Shown here in pieces: positions 1 to 7,394 of a stretch of DNA of 30,818 nt (position 1 is the stretch's first letter; each line of letters opens with the position of its first letter). The position numbers were made by a program, and so were the translations under genes. The DNA comes from JAULUH01 sp032111745. Its GTDB lineage: Bacteria > Chloroflexota > Anaerolineae > JAAEKA01. The notes under the pieces are model-generated. The model ran no database searches, was not told where the DNA came from, and saw only the letters and a list, made by a program, of their open reading frames with translations. The DNA lies in the NCBI GenBank assembly GCA_032111745.1, contig JAULUH010000120.1, positions 1-30,818 of the forward strand. Direction: 5' to 3'.

Positions 1-585
1 CGCGCCCTGGAGGTCCGCATCGACGAGGCCAGGCGTACTGCCACCCTGGTGTGGTCGTACCGCAACACCCCAGACGTCTACGCACCGGGGTTCGGCAGCG
101 TGCAAAGGCTCGCCAACGGCAACACCTTGATCGGATGGGGCGCCAGCACCCTGACAGCCACCGAGGTCAAGCCGGACGGCAGCAAGGTCTTTGAGCTGAT
201 ACTCCACGGTGCAGAAAGCTACCGGGCCCGCAAAGCGAGCTGGCAGGGACGACCGCCCTGGCCGCCAACACTGGTCACCTGGGAGCGCGAGGGGAAGGCA
301 GAGCTGGTGGTCAGCTGGAATGGCGCCACCGAGATCGCCTCCTACCGGTTCTACGGCGGCAAGACACGCGATGCCCTCCAGCCTATCGGCACCGCCACCG
401 AGGCCGGCTTCGAGACCCGCTTCGACGTCACCGGCCTGGTCGACGACACCTGCTATTTCGCAGCCATCCCGATCGACAAGCAGGGTCAGGCGCAGGTGGA
501 ATCGAACGTGGTCCTGGCCTTCACCTCCCCATGTGCGGGCAAGGCCGCCTATCTCCCCTTTGTCGCTGCAACCTCGCCTGACTGA
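1..585 (+). CDS. Arylsulfotransferase (ASST)-like protein, 3' part only
   Basis: The frame is open from the first base, so the 5' end lies outside the window. The visible 194 residues begin with a segment of the form ALEVRIDEARRTATLVW and continue with a Tyr-rich stretch and RLANGNTLIGWG. This pattern of a blade ending in 'LANGNTLI.WG' is typical of the bacterial ASST-type beta-propeller family (PF05935/PF14269). After about residue 80 the sequence resembles a fibronectin-III-like tail (VVSWNGATEIASYRFY), which often follows this propeller. The protein ends PFVAATSPD with a TGA stop. Family members are usually exported, but no signal peptide can be judged here. Arylsulfotransferase activity itself is not shown; the catalytic His would lie upstream. 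The family is fairly clear, the activity is not. Confidence 0.7.
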   Translation, partial: RALEVRIDEARRTATLVWSYRNTPDVYAPGFGSVQRLANGNTLIGWGASTLTATEVKPDGSKVFELILHGAESYRARKASWQGRPPWPPTLVTWEREGKAELVVSWNGATEIASYRFYGGKTRDALQPIGTATEAGFETRFDVTGLVDDTCYFAAIPIDKQGQAQVESNVVLAFTSPCAGKAAYLPFVAATSPD

Positions 586-617
586 GCCTGGCCGCGGACC
601 AGGCGCCAAACCTTATC

Positions 618-654
618 GGCCGGATGGTCTGGTGGAAAAATAGGCCATCTGGCC
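618..654 (+). terminator. Hairpin terminator after the ASST-like gene
   Basis: A 13-bp stem (618-630 with 642-654, including G.U pairs) closes an 11-base loop and is followed by TTTCATTT. It lies 33 bases after the stop of the ASST-like gene. The stem and the short T-rich tail fit a Rho-independent terminator. Confidence 0.55.
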
Positions 655-883
655 GGTTTCATTTGGCGTTATCCGGTGTATAGTAGAAGATGAAACAGTG
701 GCTCATTCTGGGCCACTGCTGTGGTGGGATGCGCACCGACCTGACCTGCCGCAGGCTGGGGGGCAGGGACGTGGAGAGGAGGTGATCTGCTCGGTCCTTG
801 CCGGATCAAGCGCGTCCCAAAGAGGGGTGAACACCTGCGGCCTGACTCAACTGGGGACGTTTCGTCGATGAGGAGGGTGAACC
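655..883 (+). promoter_or_regulatory. Promoter and leader region of the two-PPC secreted protein
   Basis: No gene is seen here. A good -10 match, TATAGT, lies at 679-684 but has no convincing -35 at 16-18 bases upstream. A 9-bp hairpin at 696-718 (CAGTGGCTC, five-base loop, GGGCCACTG) would sit at the very start of the transcript. The leader would be about 190 bases long and ends with the strong ribosome site AGGAGGGTGA at 871-880. I recognised no known riboswitch. An 18-codon open frame from 728 to 784 is too weak to call. Confidence 0.35.
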
Positions 884-1741
884 ATGTTTAAGCGAGTCCC
901 GAAGCTAGTCCTGGCCTGCGCAGTGGCCAGCCTGATGCTGGCCCCGGCCATTGCCCAGGCAGCGGGGACCGGGGGCAATGGGCCTTGGGATGCCTTTGCC
1001 GTGGACGGCACCTGGCAGCAGCTCAACCCGGGCCAGACCCACTGGTACAAATTCATGACTGATGGCGAGGAGGGTCAAATCCTCGTGCAGCTGAACGCCG
1101 AGCCGGATGACGGCGCCGCCTTCTCCGTGCGCACGGCGGAGCAGGCCCGCATCTTCCAGGAGACCGGCGACGAGGAGGCCTGCGGGTGCAGCAGCCCGGA
1201 TGAGTTCATCGATGCCGACACCTCCTGGGCTGGCGAGTTCAACATCCCCGGCACCTACTACGTGGCAGTGAAGCACACGGGCCGCCATGACGCGCCCGTG
1301 TTCTACGCCCTGGACGTCAGCGGCAAGGGGGTGTTGAAACCGGCAACGGCCCCGCGGCCAGCGGCTGCGCCGGCGGCCGAGAAGGCGCCCATGGCAGAGG
1401 TTTCGGCCTTCCATGACTGGATGGGCATGGAAGGAAGCCATAGCCACTGGGAGACCTTCACCTATGAGGGCGATGACACGAACGTCGAGATTGCCCTGGA
1501 CACGGAGCCCGACCAGGGCGCCGTCTTCAGCGTCTGGACCCCTGACCAAGTGCGCGAGTATAGCCAAGGTCTGAAGGTGGAGCCTGTCGGCCGCGGCACG
1601 CCTAACGACGATGTAGAGGCCGACCTGTTCTGGTCCGGCAGGTTCGCGCAGCCGGGCACCTATTATGTGCTGGTAGAGCACCGGGGTGAGGCACCGAGCT
1701 ACTGCAAGCTGACCCTGCAAGGCAAGGACGTCTGGCATTGA
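884..1741 (+). CDS. Secreted protein with two PPC-like beta domains
   Basis: The product is 285 aa with a Sec signal peptide: KR near the N-terminus, a hydrophobic core (LVLACAVASLMLAPAIA) and a likely cut after AQA around residue 27. The rest consists of two related halves, about 30-150 and 168-285. Each has a 'H-W-(Y/E)-x-F' strand near its start, a 'A-x-F-S-V-(R/W)-T' strand in the middle and ends with 'PGTYYV.V.H.G'. This layout resembles bacterial pre-peptidase C-terminal (PPC)-type beta-sandwich domains, with no enzyme attached. The first half has a CGC motif lacking from the second. A Pro/Ala-rich linker joins the halves. The ATG is fixed by the AGGAGGGTGA three bases upstream. The gene stands alone between two terminators. 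The function is unknown; binding to a surface or ligand is inference. Confidence 0.7.
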   Translation: MFKRVPKLVLACAVASLMLAPAIAQAAGTGGNGPWDAFAVDGTWQQLNPGQTHWYKFMTDGEEGQILVQLNAEPDDGAAFSVRTAEQARIFQETGDEEACGCSSPDEFIDADTSWAGEFNIPGTYYVAVKHTGRHDAPVFYALDVSGKGVLKPATAPRPAAAPAAEKAPMAEVSAFHDWMGMEGSHSHWETFTYEGDDTNVEIALDTEPDQGAVFSVWTPDQVREYSQGLKVEPVGRGTPNDDVEADLFWSGRFAQPGTYYVLVEHRGEAPSYCKLTLQGKDVWH

Positions 1742-1750
1742 CCCCACAGG

Positions 1751-1809
1751 CCGCGCAACGCGCGGCGGCTTAGATAGCCAGGCCGGTGCGGGCGAGCTCG
1801 CACCGGCCT
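1751..1809 (+). terminator. Tandem hairpins ending the PPC-like gene
   Basis: Two perfect hairpins follow the stop at 1741. The first is 1751-1765: CCGCGC, AAC, GCGCGG. The second, stronger one is 1780-1809: an 11-bp stem AGGCCGGTGCG / CGCACCGGCCT around an 8-base loop, followed by CTGTTTG. The second fits a Rho-independent terminator with a short T run. Confidence 0.65.
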
Positions 1810-1856
1810 CTGTTTGCTGCACAGATGGGGATCCGTCAGGGAGCTGGCGAGGAGGT

Positions 1857-1885
1857 TTGCCTGCGCGGGCGCTCCCAGGTATACT
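1857..1885 (+). promoter_or_regulatory. Sigma-70-type promoter of the formate dehydrogenase genes
   Basis: TTGCCT (1857-1862) and TATACT (1880-1885) are separated by 17 bases. Transcription would start near 1892, 39 bases before the ATG at 1931. The same TTGCCT -35 with 17-base spacing recurs at 5826. Confidence 0.6.
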
Positions 1886-1930
1886 GGCGAGCAATCGCCG
1901 GTTGCGCCAGCATCTCCAGGAGGCCAGCAC

Positions 1931-2581
1931 ATGTCGACACCGGATGCGATCACCATCACCCTGAACGGCCAGTCCGTGCGCGTGCCCGCCGGCAGCACCC
2001 TGCTGCAGGCCGCGCAACAGGCGGGCGTCGATATCCCCACCATCTGCTATCACCCCAATCTAACCCCCAACGCGGTCTGTCGCCTGTGCGCCGTGGAGGT
2101 GGTGGGCAGCCGCAACCTGCAGCCGGCCTGCGTGGTGCCGGTACGGCCCGACATGATCGTCAACACGGAGACCGATCGCGTGCGCACGGCGCGGCGGGTT
2201 CTGCTAGAGTTGCTGGCCTCCACGGTGGACTTGCACGCGGCCCCCGAGATCCAGGCCGCCATGACGCGGTGCGGTGCCGAGGCCACCCGCTTCGCCGGCG
2301 GCGAGCGCCGCCAGTTCCCGGTGCTGGACGACAATCCCTTCTACGTGCGCGATTACAGCCAGTGCGTCATGTGCTGGCGCTGTATCCAGGTGTGTGCCGA
2401 CGACGTCCAATACACCTATGCCCTGACCTGGGGTGGCCGCGGGATCGGCAGTCATGTGGCCACGTTCTTCGGCGAGGACATGCCCGACACCACCTGCGTG
2501 TTCTGCGGCAACTGCGTCGGCGTGTGCCCGACCAGCGCCCTGCAGGGCAAGGTAGAGTTTGAGCTTGAGCGCAATCGCTAA
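1931..2581 (+). CDS. Iron-sulfur electron-transfer subunit of formate dehydrogenase (HoxU / NuoG N-terminus type)
   Basis: The product is 216 aa. Residues 1-80 form a plant-type [2Fe-2S] ferredoxin domain with Cys39, Cys50, Cys53 and Cys67. Residues 140-205 carry two [4Fe-4S] sets: Cys145/148/151/155 (CVMCWRC..C) and Cys189/192/195/199 (CVFCGNC..CP). The His-Cys3 cluster usual between these domains in NuoG and HoxU is missing: the 100-125 stretch has only His102 and Cys114. In this family the subunit wires an NADH/FMN module to the catalytic Mo/W subunit in the cytoplasm. The start is the ATG at 1931, eight bases after GGAGG-type sequence and 39 bases after the predicted transcription start. 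The frame stays open further upstream, but that would include the promoter. The formate dehydrogenase gene follows after 18 bases, so the two are co-transcribed. Confidence 0.85.
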   Translation: MSTPDAITITLNGQSVRVPAGSTLLQAAQQAGVDIPTICYHPNLTPNAVCRLCAVEVVGSRNLQPACVVPVRPDMIVNTETDRVRTARRVLLELLASTVDLHAAPEIQAAMTRCGAEATRFAGGERRQFPVLDDNPFYVRDYSQCVMCWRCIQVCADDVQYTYALTWGGRGIGSHVATFFGEDMPDTTCVFCGNCVGVCPTSALQGKVEFELERNR

Positions 2582-2599
2582 CTGCGGCCAGAGGACAGG

Positions 2600-4825
2600 A
2601 TGATGCAGCCGGACACCATCGTCAGATCCACCTGCCCCTACTGCGGCGTAGGGTGCCAGGTGCTGCTGAATATCAGAGACGATCGCATCGTGCGCATCGA
2701 TGCACCCTTCGACGCCGCACCCAACTACGGCCGCCTCTGTGTCAAGGGACGTTTCGGCGCCGACTACGTCCACCACCCCAGCCGCCTCACCGCGCCCCTG
2801 ATCCGCCGCGTGCCCCAGGAGCCGGGCCAACGACAACCGGCAGGCCCGAACGACTGGCGGGAGGCCACCTGGGATGAGGCGCTGGACTTGGTCGCGACAC
2901 GCCTGCTGGACCTGCGCCGCCGCAATGGGCCCGACAGCATCACCGCCAATGCCTGCGCCAAGGCCACCAACGAGGACAATTACCTGCTGCAGAAGTACCT
3001 GCGAGGGATCATCGGTACCAACAACGTGGATCACTGCGCACGGCTGTGCCATGCCGGCAGCGTGTCCGGGCTGCAGCTGGCCATCGGCAGCAGTGCCATG
3101 AGCAACTCCATCGCCGAGATGGCGACCTTGGAGTGCTTTATGGTCATTGGCTCCAATACCGCGGAAACCCATCCGGTGATCGCCACCTTCCTCAAGCAGG
3201 CCGTGCGCCGCAATGGCGCCCGGCTGATCGTCGTGGACCCCCGCCAGACCGAGATGACCCGCTTCGCGGACCTGTGGCTGCGCCAGCGGCCGGGCACGGA
3301 CACGGCGCTGTTCAACGCCATGGCCCACGTGGTGGTCAAAGAGAAGCTCTATAACCCGGCCTTCATCGCCGAGCGCACCGAGGGCTTCGCCGAATACGTC
3401 GAGAGCCTGGAGGAGAAGACGCCAGAGTGGGCCGAAGCCATCACCGGGGTGCCGGCCGGGGACATCCGCCGCGCGGCCCGCATGTACGCTGGCGCCAGCT
3501 CTGCCGCCATGTATTGGGGCATGGGCATCAGCCAGAGCACCCATGGCACGGACAACACCCTCACCCTTACCAACCTGGCCCTGATGTGCGGGCACGTAGG
3601 CCGGCCCGGCACCGGGCTGAACCCCTTGCGCGGCCAGAACAACGTGCAGGGCTGCTCGGACGCGGGCGGCCTGCCCAACGTCTACACGGCCTACCAGCCG
3701 GTGACCGACGCCGGCATCCGGCGGGCCTTCGAGGAGACCTGGCAGGTGCCGCTGCCCCCCCAGCCCGGCATGACGGTCACGGAGATGGTCGACGGCATCC
3801 TCACCGGCCAGGTCAAGGGCTGGGTCGTCATGGGCGAGAACCCGCTGATGAGCGAGCCCAATCTGCGCCACGCAGAGTATGCCGTGGAGCACCTGGAGTT
3901 CTTCGTGGCGGTGGACATCTTCTTCAACGAGACCAACGTCTACGCCGACGTCATCCTGCCGGCAGCCAGCTTCGCCGAGAAGGACGGCACCTTCACCAAC
4001 TCCGACCGCCGCGTGCAGCGCTGTCGCCAGGCTGTCCTGCCCCCCGGCCAGGCCCGGGCCGACTGGGAGATCATTAGTGACCTGGCCCGGCGCACCATCG
4101 CCGCCATCGCCCAGGGTGACCAGGCTACCCCGTTGGACCGGCACATCCAAGAGCACGCCGAACAGTTGATAGAGCAGTGGCACTATGCCCACCCCGAGGC
4201 TGTGTGGGAGGAGATGCGGCGGGTCACGCCGGATTTCTATGGCATCACATATCCGCGGCTGGAGGAGGAGGGAGGCGTGCATTGGCCCTGCCCGGCATTG
4301 GAGCATCCCGGCACGCCCTATCTCTTCGCCGAGGATTTCCCCAGGGGCCGGGGCAAATTCTGGCCGGTGGAGGTAGGCACTGACAGCGAGCTACCCGACG
4401 AGGAGTACCCCTTCGTGCTGAGCACCGGGCGGGTGCTCTACCACTGGCACGGGGGCACCATGACCCGGGTCAGCGCGCTGGATGCCATCTGGCCGGAGTG
4501 CACCGTAGAGATGCATCCCCACGATGCCGCCCGCCAGGGCCTGCAGACCGGCGATTGGGTGGACCTGGCCAGCCGCCGCGGCACGATCACGGCCCGCCTC
4601 CTGGTGACTGGCCGCTCGCCTGAGGGCACGATCTTCATCCCCTTCCACTTCGCCGAGGCTGCGGCCAACGTGCTCACCGACAAGCGCCTGGATCAGCGCG
4701 CCAAGATCCCTGACTACAAGGTGTGCGGAGTGCGCATCGCCCGGGCCGGGGCGGTGCCCGACCGCTTGGGGGCAGACCGGCCACTGGCCGACCGGGGGAC
4801 GATCAAGGATCCGGTGGCGGCCTAG
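2600..4825 (+). CDS. fdhF: Formate dehydrogenase catalytic (alpha) subunit, Cys type
   Basis: This 741-aa molybdopterin oxidoreductase is expected to oxidise formate to CO2 (or the reverse) at a bis-MGD Mo/W centre. An N-terminal [4Fe-4S] site is formed by Cys12, Cys15, Cys19 and Cys47 (CPYCGVGC...LCVKG). The active-site segment NNVDHCARLCHAGSVSGL aligns with the formate dehydrogenase signature, with Cys150 (TGC at 3047-3049) where some enzymes carry selenocysteine, followed by His151. RGQNNVQG near residue 345 contains the conserved active-site Arg. The C-terminal dinucleotide-binding domain begins around residue 600 (STGRVLYHWHGGTMTR). The length is normal for cytoplasmic NAD-linked or FdhF-type enzymes. 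Two adjacent ATGs (2600, 2603) share a GAGG at 2591; either could start. It follows the ferredoxin subunit by 18 bases and converges with the HAD gene. The partner diaphorase is probably the NuoEF fusion at 10818-12953. Confidence 0.92.
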   Translation: MMQPDTIVRSTCPYCGVGCQVLLNIRDDRIVRIDAPFDAAPNYGRLCVKGRFGADYVHHPSRLTAPLIRRVPQEPGQRQPAGPNDWREATWDEALDLVATRLLDLRRRNGPDSITANACAKATNEDNYLLQKYLRGIIGTNNVDHCARLCHAGSVSGLQLAIGSSAMSNSIAEMATLECFMVIGSNTAETHPVIATFLKQAVRRNGARLIVVDPRQTEMTRFADLWLRQRPGTDTALFNAMAHVVVKEKLYNPAFIAERTEGFAEYVESLEEKTPEWAEAITGVPAGDIRRAARMYAGASSAAMYWGMGISQSTHGTDNTLTLTNLALMCGHVGRPGTGLNPLRGQNNVQGCSDAGGLPNVYTAYQPVTDAGIRRAFEETWQVPLPPQPGMTVTEMVDGILTGQVKGWVVMGENPLMSEPNLRHAEYAVEHLEFFVAVDIFFNETNVYADVILPAASFAEKDGTFTNSDRRVQRCRQAVLPPGQARADWEIISDLARRTIAAIAQGDQATPLDRHIQEHAEQLIEQWHYAHPEAVWEEMRRVTPDFYGITYPRLEEEGGVHWPCPALEHPGTPYLFAEDFPRGRGKFWPVEVGTDSELPDEEYPFVLSTGRVLYHWHGGTMTRVSALDAIWPECTVEMHPHDAARQGLQTGDWVDLASRRGTITARLLVTGRSPEGTIFIPFHFAEAAANVLTDKRLDQRAKIPDYKVCGVRIARAGAVPDRLGADRPLADRGTIKDPVAA

Positions 4826-4843
4826 AACCCCGTTTCCTATGTC

Positions 4844-5524
4844 TTATGGCTGGGCAGGCAGGTGCCCTTCCAGCCAAAGCTGCACGTCGTTGAGGCTGGG
4901 TAGGATGGCGTCGGCCAGCGCGACTGTTTCAGGCGCGGGGGATATCAAGTCAGGCACCATGATTGCGGCCATGCCCGCAGCCTGCGCGCCCTGGATACCC
5001 GCCTCGGAGTCCTCCAACACCAGGCAACTTTCCGGCGCCACACCCAGGCGCTGCGCCGCCAGCAGAAAGACATCAGGGGCCGGCTTGCCGTTTGCCACCT
5101 CGTCGCCCGCCGCGATGGCCTGGAATCGCGGCAAGAGCCCCAAGCGGCCAAGGTAGCCCTCCACCGTCCGGCGCCAGGCCGAGCTGGCTACGGCCCTGGG
5201 TAGGCCCCGGCCGTCCAGGTAGTCCAAGAGATCCAGGAGGCCGGGCTTGAGGGGGACGCCCTTCTCGGCGATGTGGCCGCGCACGTAGGACCGCTCCCTC
5301 TCCCGCACCGCCTGCACCACCCGGGCATCGCCCAATACCTCCAGCAGGAGCTGATCGGTCATCTCCTCGGTCACCCCTACAGAGCGCAGATAGAGCTCCT
5401 CCGAGGCCGGAAAACCGTAGTCGGCCATGGCCTTTTGCCAGCCCCACATGATCAGGCGCTCCGTGTCCAGCATCAGGCCGTCCATGTCAAAGATGACGGC
5501 GTTGAGAGATCGCGGCTCAGTCAT
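4844..5524 (-). CDS. HAD-superfamily hydrolase, beta-phosphoglucomutase-like
   Basis: The product is 226 aa, the normal length for subfamily IA HAD enzymes, which act on small phosphorylated metabolites in the cytoplasm. Motif I is DMDGLMLDTE near the N-terminus (nucleophile Asp and acid/base Asp), motif II is the Ser in VASSAWRR, motif III is the Lys in NGKPAPD, and motif IV is LEDSEAGIQGA. The helical cap between motifs I and II (about residues 20-90) fits phosphoglucomutase- or phosphatase-type members. The substrate cannot be told from sequence. The gene converges with the formate dehydrogenase gene, stop codons 19 bases apart. It has its own promoter at 5658-5686 and a roughly 127-base leader. 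Confidence 0.85.
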   Translation of the reverse strand: MTEPRSLNAVIFDMDGLMLDTERLIMWGWQKAMADYGFPASEELYLRSVGVTEEMTDQLLLEVLGDARVVQAVRERERSYVRGHIAEKGVPLKPGLLDLLDYLDGRGLPRAVASSAWRRTVEGYLGRLGLLPRFQAIAAGDEVANGKPAPDVFLLAAQRLGVAPESCLVLEDSEAGIQGAQAAGMAAIMVPDLISPAPETVALADAILPSLNDVQLWLEGHLPAQP

Positions 5525-5540
5525 GGACGGCCGGGGGGGC

Positions 5541-5580
5541 GGTCGCGACCGGGCACCTGGGCCGGCGCGCGCGGCGCGCG
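5541..5580 (-). repeat. Palindromes in the leader of the HAD gene
   Basis: The untranslated leader of the HAD gene contains a perfect 10-base palindrome, GGTCGCGACC (5541-5550), and an alternating CG block with self-complementarity (about 5562-5580). Both lie between the predicted transcription start and the ATG at 5524. They could be a regulator site or RNA structure near the ribosome site; nothing more can be said. Confidence 0.35.
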
Positions 5581-5657
5581 TGAAATCCCTGGTCGAAATC
5601 GGGCATATCTATGATCATGAGGGCATCACTCCTTGGACAGGGTCGGCAGAGGCTTTG

Positions 5658-5686
5658 ATTGTAGCCAGCAGCGTGCTTGGCGTCAA
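5658..5686 (-). promoter_or_regulatory. Sigma-70-type promoter of the HAD gene
   Basis: On the minus strand TTGACG (5686-5681) and TACAAT (5663-5658) are 17 bases apart. The predicted start of transcription is near 5651. The match and spacing equal those of the promoters at 13005 and 22406. Confidence 0.7.
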
Positions 5687-5825
5687 TCGGGCCGCGCGCC
5701 ATTTTCCCCGGGCATTGCCGCAAACCGAGGATTCACCCGTTTAACAGGATGAGCGGCGGTACCATAGCGGTGGACACAGCGGCAGACCGGGTGTCACGGC
5801 GGTTGGTGGGTTTTCCATGCCCTCT

Positions 5826-5854
5826 TTGCCTTGCGGGCTTGCTGCTGCTATAAT
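5826..5854 (+). promoter_or_regulatory. Promoter of the binding-protein/sensor operon
   Basis: TTGCCT (5826-5831), 17 bases, then a perfect TATAAT (5849-5854). Transcription would start near 5861. An in-frame ATG lies at 5863, only two bases downstream, so either the mRNA is leaderless or translation starts later, at 5944 or 6043. The 5687-5825 stretch holds nothing I recognise. Confidence 0.65.
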
Positions 5855-5943
5855 GTTAAAGAATGGGCGAGCCTCAGGACCACATGATCGAAACCATCGC
5901 TCCGCGGGGCCAGCCTGAGCGCATGCGAGCGAGGACACAGAGT

Positions 5944-7386
5944 ATGAGCAGGAGAGTATTAGACTTGTCTGGCCGAAAACAGAGAAGGTTAGAACCGGCG
6001 ACGGATGACAGGTCGGAGAGGCACTTGGCGGACGCATCAGCAATGCGGGGGCAGGGTTCGATATCCCGGCGCGCATTCTTGACTATGATGGCCAGCGCGG
6101 CGGCAGGCGCCGTGCTGGCGTCCTGTGCGCCTGCAGCCAGTGCCCCGGGAGCTACCAGCAGTGATACGGTGCAGTTGGTCTACCAGGACTGGCGCACCGA
6201 CTGGTTCTCCGGCATGGCGCAGCGCATGTTGGACGAGTTCCACGCCACCCATCCCAATATCCAAGTGTTCTTCACCCAGGATCCCGACAACCTGGACGAG
6301 GAGATGACGGCCGATTTCCAGGAGGAAACGGCACCCGACGTGTTCTCCGGCTGTTGCGACTTCTATCCGGCCTGGGCGCAGAAGGGCCATCTGCTGGACC
6401 TGCGTCCCTACGTGGAGGCCGACCTGGATCGCGCTACCATCAACGATTGGGATCCGGCACAGTACCGGTCGCTGATCACCGCCGACGGCCTGCAATTTGG
6501 CCTACCCAAGTACCACGGCGCGCTGGCCCTATTCTACAACAAGGACCTCCTGGACCGCTATAAGATCGACTACCCCGACGGCAGCTGGAGCCACGATGAC
6601 TATCTGGCGGCCATGAGAACCCTGGTCAGAGGACGCAATCCCTTCGGTGAAATCTATCAGTGGGGTAGCATGGTCGACATCAGCTGGGAGCGCCTCCAGG
6701 TGCACGTGAACGGCTGGGGTGGCCACTTCGTGGATCCGGGGAACCCCAGCCGCAGCATGATGGCCGAGCCCGAGGCCATAGCGGCCATGCGCTGGATCCG
6801 TGACCGGATGTGGAACGACCATGTCATGGCCAGCCCACTGGATGTGCAGAACCTGGAGACTCGCCAGGCCTTCATCCAGCAGCGCGTGGCCATGGTGGAA
6901 GATGGCTCCTGGGCCTTGAAGGACATTCTGGAGAACGCCAGGTTTCGCGTCGGCGTGGCCCCCTTCCCGGCAGGCCCCAAGAACCGAGTCACCCTGGCAA
7001 CCACCGATGGCTTCTCCATCTACGCCGGCACCAAGCACCCGGAGGCGGCCTGGGAGCTCCTGAAGTTCCTGGTCAGCCGCGATTACGGGCGGGCCATGGC
7101 CGAGGCGCATCTGCTGCAGCCGGCGCGGGCCTCCCTGGTGGAGGAATGGGTGGCCTTCATCCGCCAGGGCTATCCGGACCAGACCAAGGAGATGGACCTG
7201 GCCGCGTTTGCCGAGGGTCACATCGAGGGCTACTCCGTAACGGCCGAGGTGTTTGCCAACATGGCCGAGGCCCGAAGCCTGGCGCAGACAGCCTGGGAAC
7301 AGATCTTCACCCTGGGACAGTTGCCGGTGGAGGCCATGCGCGAGGTCTCGGCCCAGATCGAGGAAGCCCAGAAGGTTACGACCTAG
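5944..7386 (+). CDS. Extracellular solute-binding lipoprotein with Tat-type signal (family 1, sugar-like)
   Basis: From 5944 the product is 480 aa. It has a twin-arginine motif SRRAFL (41-46), a hydrophobic run and a lipobox LASC with Cys61, so it is probably exported folded and lipid-anchored. The mature part has the fold pattern of ABC family-1 binding proteins: an opening strand VQLVYQDWR, then FHATHPNIQV, and a central ALALFYNKDLLDRY, the ligand-cleft segment usual in sugar binders. ATG 5944 has GAGG nine bases upstream. ATG 5863 (507 aa, leaderless) and ATG 6043 (447 aa, no ribosome site) are alternatives. No permease or ATPase gene is adjacent. A CACHE sensor gene starts nine bases after its stop, so it may deliver ligand to that sensor rather than to a transporter; this is inference. 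It could also serve a remote ABC importer. Confidence 0.8.
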   Translation: MSRRVLDLSGRKQRRLEPATDDRSERHLADASAMRGQGSISRRAFLTMMASAAAGAVLASCAPAASAPGATSSDTVQLVYQDWRTDWFSGMAQRMLDEFHATHPNIQVFFTQDPDNLDEEMTADFQEETAPDVFSGCCDFYPAWAQKGHLLDLRPYVEADLDRATINDWDPAQYRSLITADGLQFGLPKYHGALALFYNKDLLDRYKIDYPDGSWSHDDYLAAMRTLVRGRNPFGEIYQWGSMVDISWERLQVHVNGWGGHFVDPGNPSRSMMAEPEAIAAMRWIRDRMWNDHVMASPLDVQNLETRQAFIQQRVAMVEDGSWALKDILENARFRVGVAPFPAGPKNRVTLATTDGFSIYAGTKHPEAAWELLKFLVSRDYGRAMAEAHLLQPARASLVEEWVAFIRQGYPDQTKEMDLAAFAEGHIEGYSVTAEVFANMAEARSLAQTAWEQIFTLGQLPVEAMREVSAQIEEAQKVTT

Positions 7387-7394
7387 GAGGTAGG

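Noticed and set aside
728..784. 18-codon leader peptide before the PPC-like gene
   Set aside because: It is too short, with no clear ribosome site or attenuator-type codon runs.
1814..1930. Earlier in-frame starts for the iron-sulfur subunit
   Set aside because: They would lie before or inside the TTGCCT-17-TATACT promoter, and the added residues do not resemble the family.
3047..3049. Selenocysteine in the formate dehydrogenase
   Set aside because: The active-site codon is TGC, so this enzyme is the Cys form; no TGA interrupts the gene.
2204..4306. A 700-codon open frame on the minus strand opposite the formate dehydrogenase gene
   Set aside because: It lies wholly within clear coding sequence of the other strand, has repetitive low-complexity composition and no ribosome site; it results from high GC.
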